Positions 41,142 to 52,816 of a DNA stretch of 64,000 bases are shown here, piece after piece. Made by a program: the position numbers and the translations under genes. The number at the start of each line of letters is the position of its first letter. The first letter of the stretch is position 1. The notes below the pieces were generated by a model. That model saw nothing but the letters and a program-made list of their open reading frames with translations. It had not been told where the DNA came from and made no database searches. The stretch lies in NCBI GenBank assembly GCA_025916675.1, contig CP098402.1, positions 3,405,205 through 3,469,204 on the forward strand, read 5' to 3'. The DNA is from Phycisphaera sp. (lineage in GTDB: Bacteria; Planctomycetota; Phycisphaerae; Phycisphaerales; UBA1924).

Positions 41142-42919
41142 GCCGCGGCCTCCTTGGGCTCGGCCTGATCGAGGTCGTCATCGCTGCGCGTCACGCGCAG
41201 GGCTTCTTCCAGGCTGGTCGAGCCCCGCTTGGCCACCAGCACCGCTTCCTCGCGCAGCGAGAGTCCACCGCCCTTGTGGAACGTCTCGCGTAGTTCCATC
41301 GACGACGCGCCCGCGTGGACCAGCCGCCTGATAGCGGGGGTGACCTCCATTACCTCGTAGATGCCCAGGCGCCCCTGGAATCCGGTGTCGTGGCAGTGCT
41401 GGCAGCCAAGGCCGCGCCGGAACGGTGCGCGTTGCTCGTCGAGGATGCCCGCCTCGGCCAGCAGGTTGTCATCGGGGTAGTACCGCGTGGCGCAGTGCTG
41501 GCAGATGGTGCGCGCCAGGCGCTGGGCGATCACGCCGTTGATGGCACCACTGAGCAGGTAGGGCTCGATGCCCATGTCGAGCAAGCGCTCCACGGCACCC
41601 GGCGCGTCGTTGGTGTGCAGGGTGGCCAAAACCACATGCCCGGTGATGGCCGCCTGGGTCGCGACGCGCGCGGTGTCCTGGTCGCGGATCTCGCCGACCA
41701 TGATCACGTCGGGGTCTTGCCGCAAGATGCTGCGCAGCGCTCGGGCGAAGCTCAAGCCTAGAGAGTCTTGCACCTGGATCTGGTTGATCAGATCGATCTG
41801 GTACTCGACGGGGTCTTCGACGGTCACGATGTTGCGCTCGGGGCTGCTGAGCAGTTCGAGTGCCGAGTACAGCGTGGTCGACTTGCCGCTGCCCGTGGGG
41901 CCGGTGACCAGCGACAGGCCGTACGGCTTGCGCAGCATGTTGGTGATGGTCAGCATCAGCTCCGGGCGGATGCCCAAATCGGCCAGGCTCGAGTTCAGGT
42001 TGTCGCGATCGAGGATGCGGACCACCAGCTTCTCGCCCAACAGCGTGGGGATGCTGGACACGCGAAGCGACACCTCGCGCCCCTCGGCCATGATGCGGAT
42101 GCGGCCCTCCTGGGGCATGCGCTTCTCGGCGATGTCCAGCTTAGCCAGGATCTTCACGCGAGACGCGATGGCTGAGTGCATGCCCTGGGGCGGGCGCATG
42201 AGGTCTCGGAGGGTGCCGTCGATGCGATAGCGGATGCGCGTGCCCTTGTGGCTCGGCTCGATGTGGATGTCGCTGGCCCGATCTCGGATGGCGGTGAGCA
42301 CCGCCATGTTGACCAGGTTCACGATCGGGCTGCCCGCGATGATCTTGGCGAGATCGCTCTCGCCTTCCTCCTCGTCCACCTTCTCGCTGTCGAAGACCTC
42401 GACGTCCGACTCGCGGAGCTGCGAGAGGAAGGCCGTCAGGTCGGCCTGGTTCTGGGCGTACTTGTCGATGAATTCGTCGATGTTCCCACGCAACGCCAGC
42501 ACGGGCCGGATGCGGCAGTCGGTCATCGCGGTCAGCCGGTCGATCGTGGGCAACGACTGGGGCTCGGCCATCGCGACGGTCATCTCGTCGCGGATCTTGA
42601 ACATGGGCATCACGCCCAGCTCGTGCGCGACGTCGGCGGAGATCAGCTTGAGGAGCTCGGGGTCGACAAGCCCGTGCCGCAGCACGCACGAGCGGAGGCC
42701 CAGGTGCTGGCCCAGCGTGTGGACCAGCGTGGCCGGCGAGATGATGCCCTCTTCGACGAGGATCTCGCCCAGCAGCGTGCCCTCGGCCTGCTGGCGGTCG
42801 AGCGCGACACCGAGCTGCTCCTCGGTGATCGCACCGCTCTGCAGCAGCACGTCACCGATTCGTGTCACGGGTGGTGGCACCGGCGGGGTCTCGGGGTTGT
42901 CGGCCTTGCCATCGCTCAC
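41138..42919 (-). CDS. gspE: GspE/PilB secretion ATPase
   Basis: A 593-residue hexameric ATPase that powers pseudopilus extension. An N-terminal MshEN-like domain (IGDVLLQSGAITEEQLGVAL) may bind cyclic di-GMP. The catalytic part has Walker A GPTGSGKST (340-348, Lys346), Asp box VTVEDPVEY, Walker B IMVGEIRDQDTA, His box THTND-like ATLHTNDA and the tetracysteine zinc motif CQHCAT ... CQHC. It starts with GTG and overlaps the STAS gene by four bases (GTGA). Together with HD-GYP nearby, the MshEN domain hints at control by c-di-GMP. Confidence 0.95.
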   Translation of the reverse strand: MSDGKADNPETPPVPPPVTRIGDVLLQSGAITEEQLGVALDRQQAEGTLLGEILVEEGIISPATLVHTLGQHLGLRSCVLRHGLVDPELLKLISADVAHELGVMPMFKIRDEMTVAMAEPQSLPTIDRLTAMTDCRIRPVLALRGNIDEFIDKYAQNQADLTAFLSQLRESDVEVFDSEKVDEEEGESDLAKIIAGSPIVNLVNMAVLTAIRDRASDIHIEPSHKGTRIRYRIDGTLRDLMRPPQGMHSAIASRVKILAKLDIAEKRMPQEGRIRIMAEGREVSLRVSSIPTLLGEKLVVRILDRDNLNSSLADLGIRPELMLTITNMLRKPYGLSLVTGPTGSGKSTTLYSALELLSSPERNIVTVEDPVEYQIDLINQIQVQDSLGLSFARALRSILRQDPDVIMVGEIRDQDTARVATQAAITGHVVLATLHTNDAPGAVERLLDMGIEPYLLSGAINGVIAQRLARTICQHCATRYYPDDNLLAEAGILDEQRAPFRRGLGCQHCHDTGFQGRLGIYEVMEVTPAIRRLVHAGASSMELRETFHKGGGLSLREEAVLVAKRGSTSLEEALRVTRSDDDLDQAEPKEAAA

Positions 42920-43251
42920 AAGAAGCTCCTGGCGGCCGACACGCCGTCGGCATAGATGTCAAAGCGTCCGGCCAGGCCCGTCAGCTCCAGGCACTCACGC
43001 ACCGTCTCGCTCAGGCCGCAGAGCTTGAGCACGCGACCGGCCGAGCTGAGTTCTTCGGTGGCGTCCAGCAACGCTTCGAGCGCCTTGCTATCCATAAAGG
43101 GAACGGCCGTCGCGTCGACAACACAGCGGCCCATCGACCGACGCGCGGCCTCGACGACCTTCGTGCGAAACACGGCCGAGTCCTGCTGTGCGATCGCGCC
43201 GTCGGGCCGGAGGAACGTCACGGCGCCACGCACTTGCTCGTCGATGCGCAT
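42916..43251 (-). CDS. STAS-domain (anti-sigma-antagonist-like) protein
   Basis: A 111-residue STAS domain: VTFLRPDGAI, then CVVDATAVPFMDSKALEAL, with Ser in the DSKAL loop where SpoIIAA-type proteins are phosphorylated, and LCGLSETVRECLELTGLAGRF. It sits between a sensor kinase and the secretion ATPase and is joined to gspE by a GTGA overlap. Its partner kinase is not in the window. A phosphorylation-controlled switch for the secretion machine is possible but inferred only. Confidence 0.87.
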   Translation of the reverse strand: MRIDEQVRGAVTFLRPDGAIAQQDSAVFRTKVVEAARRSMGRCVVDATAVPFMDSKALEALLDATEELSSAGRVLKLCGLSETVRECLELTGLAGRFDIYADGVSAARSFL

Positions 43252-43266
43252 CGTGCCGCTCCCTTC

Positions 43267-44703
43267 TCAGGCCACCAGGCGTCCGCTGGGCAGCGACAGC
43301 GTGAAAACGCTGCCCTTGCCCGGCTGGGAGTCGACGTCGATGACGCCCTCGTGGCACAACATGATCTCTTTGGCCAGCGTGAGGCCCAGCCCGGTCCCTT
43401 GCGTGCCCGACGCCCGCACATCGTCGGTGCGGTAGAAGCGCTCGAAGATACGCTGGCGGTCGGCCTCGGAGATGCCCACGCCCGTGTCGCGCACGCTCAC
43501 GGTCAGGCCCTCGTCGCTCTGGTCGGCGCTGAGGGTGACCTGGCCACCCTCGGGTGTGTACTTGATGGCGTTGCCCAGCACGTTGTGGTAGGCCTGGAGC
43601 AGCTTGTCGCGGTCGCCCTTGATCACCGGCAGCTTGCCAGGCAGCGTGAACTTAAGCGTGACGCCCTTGGCCTTGGCCTGGGATTCGAACTCCTGCTTCA
43701 ACTCCTCGAAGAGCTGGTCGAGCCGGGCCTCACCCTCCTGGATCGACAGCGCGCCAGCTTCCATCTCGCTCACGCTGAGCATGTCCGAGACCACGCGCTC
43801 GAGGCGGCGGACTTCCTGGTTGATGACATTCAGGCAGGTGCCGAGCATGGCCTCGTCGCAATCGTCACCCAGTGCGGTCTCGGCGTACAGACGCATGTTC
43901 GTCAACGGCGTGCGTAGCTCATGCGTGGCGTGGGCGATGAAGTTCGCACGCGCATCTTCGGCCGCGCGCAGTTGGGTGACGTCCTCGATGACCACGACGC
44001 TGCCGTCTCCCTCGCGCCCGCTTCGAACGGACAGGCGGAGGTGCGCTGTGGCCTCGCCGATCTCGCGGTCGACCTCGAGCGTGCCGCGGCGCAGGCTGGG
44101 AGTCTGGCCGGTCGTGTCGTCGAGCAGGGGGGCCATGTCAAGCAATTCGGTGACGGTCTTGCCGACCAGGGCGGCCCCGTCCAGACCAAGCAGCATGGCC
44201 GCTGCCGGGTTGGCGTAGCGGATGTCGAGCTTGGGCCCGACCACCAAGAGGCCCTGCCACAGCGCGGAGCACACTGAGAGGGCCAGCCGGGCATCGGCCG
44301 CGGATGCCCCGGTGCCCACGCTCGCGGGGTCGGTCGCGTCCTTGGATCCGCTCGTCAACCGGTCGAGCAAGGCATTCCAGGCCTTGGCCTCTCGCCCGAA
44401 CTGGTCGGCCAGCACGAGTTCTTGGACCATGGCATTGGTGTTCTCGGACGCGATGACGGCCTCACGGAGTGCGGCCATCGAGAGCATGCGTTTGCGCACC
44501 CAGCGGAGAGCGAGTACCAAGCAAAGGCCGGCACCTGCCGGGACGGCACCCAGCGCGATCCACGTTTCGGGGGGAAGCGGCAGACCCAACGCATCGAGGA
44601 AGAGCCAGATAAAAGCTCCGATAACACCCGAGACGATGCCCACGGTGGCCAGGCCGAAGCCCAGGATCGTGCGTTCTCGGGGCTGTAGTAGCTTCCAGCC
44701 CAT
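43267..44703 (-). CDS. Membrane sensor histidine kinase with PAS domain
   Basis: A 478-residue kinase. Two N-terminal helices (about 13-36, 47-68) flank a very short periplasmic loop, so it probably senses the membrane or cytoplasm. A PAS domain (about 145-245, GLLVVGPKLDIRYANPAAAM) precedes HisKA with HATHELRTPLTNMRL (His261), and a HATPase_c domain with NVLGNAIKYTPEGG, DTGVGISEADRQRIFERFYR and GTGLGLTLAKEI. It is PhoR-like in layout. It starts the pilus-secretion operon, 15 bases ahead of the STAS gene, without a response regulator beside it. Confidence 0.93.
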   Translation of the reverse strand: MGWKLLQPRERTILGFGLATVGIVSGVIGAFIWLFLDALGLPLPPETWIALGAVPAGAGLCLVLALRWVRKRMLSMAALREAVIASENTNAMVQELVLADQFGREAKAWNALLDRLTSGSKDATDPASVGTGASAADARLALSVCSALWQGLLVVGPKLDIRYANPAAAMLLGLDGAALVGKTVTELLDMAPLLDDTTGQTPSLRRGTLEVDREIGEATAHLRLSVRSGREGDGSVVVIEDVTQLRAAEDARANFIAHATHELRTPLTNMRLYAETALGDDCDEAMLGTCLNVINQEVRRLERVVSDMLSVSEMEAGALSIQEGEARLDQLFEELKQEFESQAKAKGVTLKFTLPGKLPVIKGDRDKLLQAYHNVLGNAIKYTPEGGQVTLSADQSDEGLTVSVRDTGVGISEADRQRIFERFYRTDDVRASGTQGTGLGLTLAKEIMLCHEGVIDVDSQPGKGSVFTLSLPSGRLVA

Positions 44704-44847
44704 GGTCTAAACCCCTGCCAGGCCCCAACTTGGGACGTACATTCTTCCAAGGCGAAACGCCATAGCAGGTGTATCGGCAGGGGGGATTGGTCACTCAAGG
44801 CAACCTAGGCCGCCAGTTTCGATAGGTTTTTAGAAGGGGGTGCCGAA

Positions 44848-45240
44848 TCAGTCGAACCGGAAGACACCCTTGCGCAGCCCATAGAGGAAGGCCACGACCG
44901 TGGTGAAGAGGAAGAAGAAGATGCGACCGAGCCAGAGAAGGCGGTCGGTCGAGTCCATTTCGAGGTTGGCGAAGGTGGTGGCCCAGGGGTAGAGGAAGAC
45001 CACCTCGACGTCGAACACCAGGAACACCATGGCGATCAGGTAGAAGCGGATGTTGAAGCGTTTGCGGGCCGTGCCCATCGGCTCCATGCCGCTCTCGTAG
45101 GTGAGGGCCTTGGTCTCGCCGGCTCGGTTGGGTCCGAGAATACGAGTGAGCACCAGGTTCATCACCGAGAAGCCAACGACGGCCATGAGGATGACCGCCA
45201 AAGGCAGGTAAGCGATGGGATCAGTGATGCCGAGGAGCAT
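44848..45240 (-). CDS. nuoA: NADH-quinone oxidoreductase subunit A
   Basis: A 130-residue membrane subunit of respiratory complex I. The three helices and the conserved loop YESGMEPMGTARKRFNIRFY, then VFDVEVVFLYPWA, are diagnostic. The start at 45240 was chosen because the upstream extension is non-homologous. The downstream gene is the sensor kinase operon, not nuoB, and no other nuo gene is in the window. It starts about 30 bases from a perfect palindrome. Confidence 0.95.
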   Translation of the reverse strand: MLLGITDPIAYLPLAVILMAVVGFSVMNLVLTRILGPNRAGETKALTYESGMEPMGTARKRFNIRFYLIAMVFLVFDVEVVFLYPWATTFANLEMDSTDRLLWLGRIFFFLFTTVVAFLYGLRKGVFRFD

Positions 45241-47317
<2,077 letters not shown>

Positions 47318-47392
47318 ACGAACACCCGCTGCACGCGTTTGCCAATCAACACGACTTGATCACGAGCCATTGAGCTCAGGAGCACACAAGCA

Positions 47393-47683
47393 ATGAACGT
47401 CAAACCCCTCGATGACAGAATCGTCGTTCGCCCCTCGGCGCAAGAGACCAAGACCGAGTCTGGCATCTTCTTGCCCGAGACGAGCAAGGAGCGCCCCATG
47501 ACCGGCAAGGTCATCGCTATTGGCCCGGGCAAGCGCCTGGACAACGGCGAGCATGCCAAGCCGACCGTGAAGAAGGGCGACACCGTGGTGTTCGGCAAGT
47601 ACGCCGGCACCGAGGTGGAGGTGAAGGGCGACGAGCACCTGATCCTGCGCGAGAGCGAGCTGCTGGGCATTTTGGATGGCTGA
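47393..47683 (+). CDS. groS: Co-chaperonin GroES
   Basis: A 96-residue lid of the GroEL chamber. MNVKPLDDRIVVRPSAQETK, GIFLPETSKERPMTGKVIAI (mobile loop), GDTVVFGKYAGTEVE and HLILRESELLGIL are all canonical. It lies 75 bases after groEL1, and its stop is two bases before the left arm of the first cassette. Confidence 0.97.
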   Translation: MNVKPLDDRIVVRPSAQETKTESGIFLPETSKERPMTGKVIAIGPGKRLDNGEHAKPTVKKGDTVVFGKYAGTEVEVKGDEHLILRESELLGILDG

Positions 47684-47685
47684 AG

Positions 47686-47713
47686 AGGCATCGGGCACCG
47701 GGCATCAGGCATT
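47686..47713 (+). repeat. Left arm of cassette 1: four tandem heptamers RGGCAYY
   Basis: AGGCATC, GGGCACC, GGGCATC and AGGCATT lie head to tail. In RNA they pair with the right arm at 48101-48128 at 24 of 28 positions plus two G-U pairs. The arm begins two bases after the groES stop. Confidence 0.88.
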
Positions 47714-47724
47714 GGGAGGATCGG

Positions 47725-48102
47725 ATGGCAGGAGAGATCCGGTCGTATCGAGACTTGCGTGTCTGGCAGGCGTCCGTTGAGATCTCGCTCGCGGTGTATG
47801 GGCTGACCAAGATTTTTCCGGCCGACGAGCGTTTTGGATTGACCCGTCAGCTTCGCAGGGCTGCGGTTTCGATTCCCTCCAACATCGCCGAGGGCTATGG
47901 ACGAGGGACACGAAGCGATTATCTGAGGTTCTTGCGAGTGGCTCGTGGATCGTTGTACGAAGTTGAAACCCAGCTCTTGATCGCCGCCCGGCTGGGATTT
48001 CTGAACGAGGATGGGCGCGCCGAAGTCGAACAACAACTCAAGGAGTGCGGGCGCATGCTCGCCGCCTTGATCAAGAGCGTCGATACCAAGAGTCCGGCCT
48101 GA
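47725..48102 (+). CDS. S23/four-helix-bundle protein (23S rRNA intervening-sequence family)
   Basis: A 125-residue helical-bundle protein of the S23P/IVS family. Family blocks RSYRDLRVWQASVEISLAVY, FPADERFGLTRQLRRAAVSI, PSNIAEGYGRGTRSDYLRFL and GSLYEVETQLLIAARLGFL are intact. Relatives are encoded inside intervening sequences of 23S rRNA genes in Leptospira and others; the Avd accessory protein of diversity-generating retroelements has the same fold. Their role is not settled; RNA or nucleic-acid binding is suspected. Here no rRNA or reverse transcriptase is near: the gene is inserted between groES and groEL2 inside inverted repeat arms, and its stop codon overlaps the right arm. Ribosome site GGGAGGATCGG. 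Confidence 0.92.
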   Translation: MAGEIRSYRDLRVWQASVEISLAVYGLTKIFPADERFGLTRQLRRAAVSIPSNIAEGYGRGTRSDYLRFLRVARGSLYEVETQLLIAARLGFLNEDGRAEVEQQLKECGRMLAALIKSVDTKSPA

Positions 48103-48128
48103 TGCCCGATGCCTGGTGCCCGATGCCC
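48101..48128 (+). repeat. Right arm of cassette 1: four tandem heptamers RRTGCCY
   Basis: GATGCCC, GATGCCT, GGTGCCC and GATGCCC, the reverse complement type of the left arm. It starts within the TGA stop of the S23 gene and ends 7 bases before the groEL2 ribosome site (AAGGAG). Confidence 0.88.
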
Positions 48129-48147
48129 TTCTCCGAAGGAGTCCCAG

Positions 48148-49761
<1,614 letters not shown>

Positions 49762-49788
49762 GGCGGATTCGGAGAGGAGAATTCTCAC

Positions 49789-49812
49789 CACAGAGGCGCA
49801 GAGGCACAGAGG
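49789..49812 (+). repeat. Left arm of cassette 2: three tandem octamers CRCAGAGG
   Basis: CACAGAGG, CGCAGAGG and CACAGAGG in tandem, 27 bases after the groEL2 stop. The last copy runs into GGAGGG, which serves as the ribosome site of the gene at 49822. Confidence 0.88.
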
Positions 49813-49821
49813 AGGGAAGAT

Positions 49822-50220
49822 GTGGGGGAGAGCTGGAGGGCCGAGGGCGAGAAGGACGAACTGACGCGGGAGATCATTGGGGCGGCGATCGAGGTCCACA
49901 GGGCTCTCGGTCCCGGCTTGCTGGAGTCGGCGTACGAAGCATGCCTTGCCGCCGAGTTGGAAGATCGAGGGATCCGGTTCCAAGCCCAAGTGCCACTGCC
50001 TGTGTTGTTCAAGGGACGGAGCATCGAAGCCGGGTACCGGATGGACTTGGTGGTGAAGGACCGGGTGATCGTGGAACTTAAGGCTATCGAGAAGCTCTTG
50101 CTGATCCATGAGGCCCAACTCTTGACGTATCTCAAGCTCTCTGGGCTCTCAACAGGTCTCATCTTGAACTTCAATACGCCGTACCTTCGCGACGGCATCA
50201 TCCGGAAGGTCTTGTCATGA
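49822..50220 (+). CDS. GxxExxY protein (PDDEXK_3-type)
   Basis: A 132-residue protein named for its GLLESAY (GxxExxY) motif, preceded by [17 protein letters not shown]. The core [19 protein letters not shown] has the D-x(n)-ExK layout of PD-(D/E)XK nucleases, and [20 protein letters not shown] follows as in the family. Nuclease activity has been proposed for the family from fold similarity; I know of no settled function. It starts with GTG after a GGAGGG site that overlaps the left repeat arm. The gene is inserted between groEL2 and dnaJ and bounded by octamer repeats in inverse orientation. The CACAGAGGC-type arm is familiar around GxxExxY genes in other genomes, from memory rather than search. 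Confidence 0.9.
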   Translation: MGESWRAEGEKDELTREIIGAAIEVHRALGPGLLESAYEACLAAELEDRGIRFQAQVPLPVLFKGRSIEAGYRMDLVVKDRVIVELKAIEKLLLIHEAQLLTYLKLSGLSTGLILNFNTPYLRDGIIRKVLS

Positions 50221-50257
50221 GCCTCACCTCTTCTTGCTTTTCCCAAGTCAACTCTCT

Positions 50258-50282
50258 TCTCTGCGCCTCTGTGCCTCTGTGG
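50258..50282 (+). repeat. Right arm of cassette 2: octamers YCTCTGYG
   Basis: TCTCTGCG, CCTCTGTG and CCTCTGTG plus a final G: the complement of the left arm, with the one CG-containing octamer in another slot. It ends 26 bases before the dnaJ start. Confidence 0.87.
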
Positions 50283-50308
50283 TTATTCCCCCTCTGACAA
50301 AGGACTCC

Positions 50309-51460
50309 ATGCCCACCACCCGCGACTACTACGAGATTCTCGGTATCGAGCGTGATGCGTCGGAGGACGACATCAAGCGCGCGTATCGGCGGCTGGCGCT
50401 AAAGTTCCATCCGGACCGCAACCCGGACGATGCCGAGGCGGAGACGAAGTTCAAGGAGGCGGCCGAGGCGTACGAGGTCTTGGGCGACGCGAACAAGAAG
50501 GCCCGCTACGACCAGTACGGGCATGAGGGCCTGCGCGGCCAGGGCGGGGCGTCTCACGACTTCAGCCACATGAACGTCGAGGACATCTTCTCGATGTTCA
50601 GCGACATCTTCGGCGGCGGCGGCTTCGGCGGCATGGGCGGCGGCCGTGGCGGACGCCAGCGCGTGGCGCGCGGGTACGACCTGGAGACCGAGGTCGAGAT
50701 CGAGCTCAAGGACGTGCTGACCGGCACGGAGCGCGACGTTGAGTTTACGCGGCTGGACGTGTGCGACACGTGTACGGGCAGCGGCGCGAAGCCCGGCAGC
50801 GAGCCGCAGACGTGCCCGACCTGCGATGGGCAGGGCAAGGTGCAGCAGGCCGGCATGGGCGGCATGTTCCGTATGGTGACGGCGTGCCCGAGCTGTCGCG
50901 GTCGGGGGAAGATCATCAAGGAGCATTGCCCCGGTTGCAAGGGCAAGGGGCGTGTGCCGCGCAAGCGTGTGCTGAGCGTGAAGATTCCGGCTGGCATTCA
51001 TGAGGGCCAGGCCGTGCGAGTGCAGGGCGAGGGCGAGCCGCCGCCGCCCGAGGCCTCGCCCGGTGGCACGGGCGTGCGAGGCGACCTGCATGTGGTGGTG
51101 CGCGTCGAAGAGCACGACATGTTCACGCGCGACGGCGACCACATGCTGATGGAGCTGCCCATCGGCTTCACGCAGGCGGCCCTAGGCACCGAGATGGACG
51201 TCCCCACGCTGACCGGCAAGGTGAAGCAGTCGATCCCGAAGGCCACGCAGCACGGCACGTTGTTCCGCCTGCACGGTGAGGGCCTGCCCAACCTGCGCAG
51301 CGGGCGGCGGGGCGACCTGGTGCTGGTCACGCGGGTGGAGATTCCCAAGAAGCTCAGCGAGAAGCAAGAGAAGCTGCTGCGCGAGTTTGCCGAGACCGAG
51401 GACGTGAGCGTGATGCCCGAGAGCCACGGCTTCCTCAAGAAGATCCGGGACTTGTTCTGA
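50309..51460 (+). CDS. dnaJ: Chaperone DnaJ
   Basis: A 383-residue type I Hsp40. The J-domain has HPD at 34-36; a Gly/Phe-rich stretch ([15 protein letters not shown]) follows; the zinc region has four CxxCxGxG repeats ([32 protein letters not shown]); the substrate-binding domains are complete. It works with DnaK and GrpE; dnaK is not in the window. The ATG at 50309 was preferred to an upstream in-frame start that would read through the repeat arm. Confidence 0.96.
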   Translation: MPTTRDYYEILGIERDASEDDIKRAYRRLALKFHPDRNPDDAEAETKFKEAAEAYEVLGDANKKARYDQYGHEGLRGQGGASHDFSHMNVEDIFSMFSDIFGGGGFGGMGGGRGGRQRVARGYDLETEVEIELKDVLTGTERDVEFTRLDVCDTCTGSGAKPGSEPQTCPTCDGQGKVQQAGMGGMFRMVTACPSCRGRGKIIKEHCPGCKGKGRVPRKRVLSVKIPAGIHEGQAVRVQGEGEPPPPEASPGGTGVRGDLHVVVRVEEHDMFTRDGDHMLMELPIGFTQAALGTEMDVPTLTGKVKQSIPKATQHGTLFRLHGEGLPNLRSGRRGDLVLVTRVEIPKKLSEKQEKLLREFAETEDVSVMPESHGFLKKIRDLF

Positions 51461-51476
51461 ACGCGGGGAGCGAGCT

Positions 51477-52046
51477 ATGGCAGAACACGAGACAGTTGAT
51501 CGCGATCAGGATAACGATGGGCCGCCGGCGAGTTTCGGCGACATCATCCGCGATGAGTCGGGCAATCTCGACGCCGACGATGCGGAGCAGTTCTTCGAGA
51601 AGCTGTCGGCCGAGCTGACCGAGATGGAAGGCCGCTGGAAGCACTCGCTGGCGGACTTTAAGAACTTCCAGCGCCGTGCGTCGGGCAACGAGATCGAGGC
51701 TCGGGCCCGCGGCGTGCGCGACGTGTGCGAGTCGATGCTGGGCGCACTGGACAGCTTCGACCTGGCGTTGTCGCAAGACCCGGCGAGTCTCACGGTCGAG
51801 CAGTTGTTCCAGGCGATCGAGACCATCCGGGCCGAGGCGCTCAAGGCCATGGCGCGCAACGGCGTGATGCCGATCCAGCCCGAGGTGGGCGACGAGTTCA
51901 ACCCCGGGCATCACGAGGCCGTGATGCAGCAGCCCGCCGAGGGTGTCGAGCCGGGGTGCGTGTCGCAGGTGTTCCAGAGCGGCTACGCGCTGGGTGATCG
52001 TGTGCTGCGGCCGGCCAAGGTGGCCGTCACGCCAAGCGAGGATTGA
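51477..52046 (+). CDS. grpE: Nucleotide exchange factor GrpE
   Basis: A 189-residue partner of DnaK: acidic N-terminus, long helix (ELTEMEGRWKHSLADFKNFQRRASG) and C-terminal beta domain with PEVGDEFNPGHHEAVMQ and VFQSGYALGDRVLRPAKVAV. It starts 16 bases after dnaJ, so both are co-expressed. Order dnaJ-grpE without dnaK between them is less usual. Confidence 0.95.
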   Translation: MAEHETVDRDQDNDGPPASFGDIIRDESGNLDADDAEQFFEKLSAELTEMEGRWKHSLADFKNFQRRASGNEIEARARGVRDVCESMLGALDSFDLALSQDPASLTVEQLFQAIETIRAEALKAMARNGVMPIQPEVGDEFNPGHHEAVMQQPAEGVEPGCVSQVFQSGYALGDRVLRPAKVAVTPSED

Positions 52047-52058
52047 GGGAGCGCGAGC

Positions 52059-52403
52059 ATGCCGACCTACGACTACCGCTGCAACGCGTGCGACCACGAG
52101 TTCGAGCTCTTCCAGAGCATGAGCGACAGCGTGAAGCGCACGTGCCCCAAGTGCGGCAAGCGCAAGCTCGAGCGGCTGATTGGCACCGGCGCGGCGCTGC
52201 TGTTCAAAGGGTCGGGCTTCTACGAGACCGACTACCGCAGCGAGAGCTACAAGAAGGATCAGAAGGCCGACAAGCCCGAGACCAAGTCGGAGTCGAAAGC
52301 CGACAGCAAGCCTGATTCCAAGAGCGACAGCAAGCCAGATAAGAAGACCGAGAAGAAGCCAGACGCGAAGCCCGACAAGAAGCCCAAGGCCGCATCGAAA
52401 TGA
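52059..52403 (+). CDS. FmdB-family zinc-ribbon protein with charged tail
   Basis: A 114-residue protein. The zinc ribbon is YDYRCNACDHEF (Cys8, Cys11) and CPKCGKRK, followed by GSGFYETDYR, as in FmdB/YdaF-like regulators of unknown role. From about residue 68 the chain becomes a Lys/Asp/Ser/Pro repeat tail (PDSKSDSKPDKKTEKKPD), probably disordered. It lies 12 bases after grpE and overlaps acpS by four. Confidence 0.88.
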   Translation: MPTYDYRCNACDHEFELFQSMSDSVKRTCPKCGKRKLERLIGTGAALLFKGSGFYETDYRSESYKKDQKADKPETKSESKADSKPDSKSDSKPDKKTEKKPDAKPDKKPKAASK

Positions 52404-52777
52404 TTCTGGGCCACGGCGTCGACCTGGCGGAGGTCGAACGTGTGCGCCGATCGGTTGGGCGGTTTGGTGATCGTTTCCTGGATCGCGTGTTCACCGAGGG
52501 TGAGCGGGCGTATGCCGGCGACGGACCCCGTCGCGACGAGCACCTTGCGGCGCGGTTTGCGGCCAAGGAAGCGGTGTTCAAGGCGCTCGGCACGGGCTGG
52601 GCCCAGGGCGTAGGCTGGACCGACATTGAAGTGGTGCGCGAGGCGAGCGGGAAGCCGGTGCTCGTGTTGCACGGTAAGGCCTTTGAGATGGCCGAAGCAC
52701 TGGGCGTGCGGAAGTGGCACCTGTCGCTGACGCACACGGGCACGATGGCGATGGCGTCGGTCATCGCCGAGGATTGA
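52400..52777 (+). CDS. acpS: Holo-[acyl-carrier-protein] synthase
   Basis: A 125-residue enzyme that moves phosphopantetheine from CoA to acyl carrier protein. GHGVDLAEVERV (Asp8) and ARFAAKEAVFKALGTG (Glu57) carry the metal-binding residues, and LSLTHTGTMAMA closes the domain. Length is standard. It begins within the fmdB-like stop (ATGA). Confidence 0.95.
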   Translation: MILGHGVDLAEVERVRRSVGRFGDRFLDRVFTEGERAYAGDGPRRDEHLAARFAAKEAVFKALGTGWAQGVGWTDIEVVREASGKPVLVLHGKAFEMAEALGVRKWHLSLTHTGTMAMASVIAED

Positions 52778-52816
52778 CGCCGGCGCGCCGAATTTGTGGA
52801 AAAGAAGGAGGTCACC

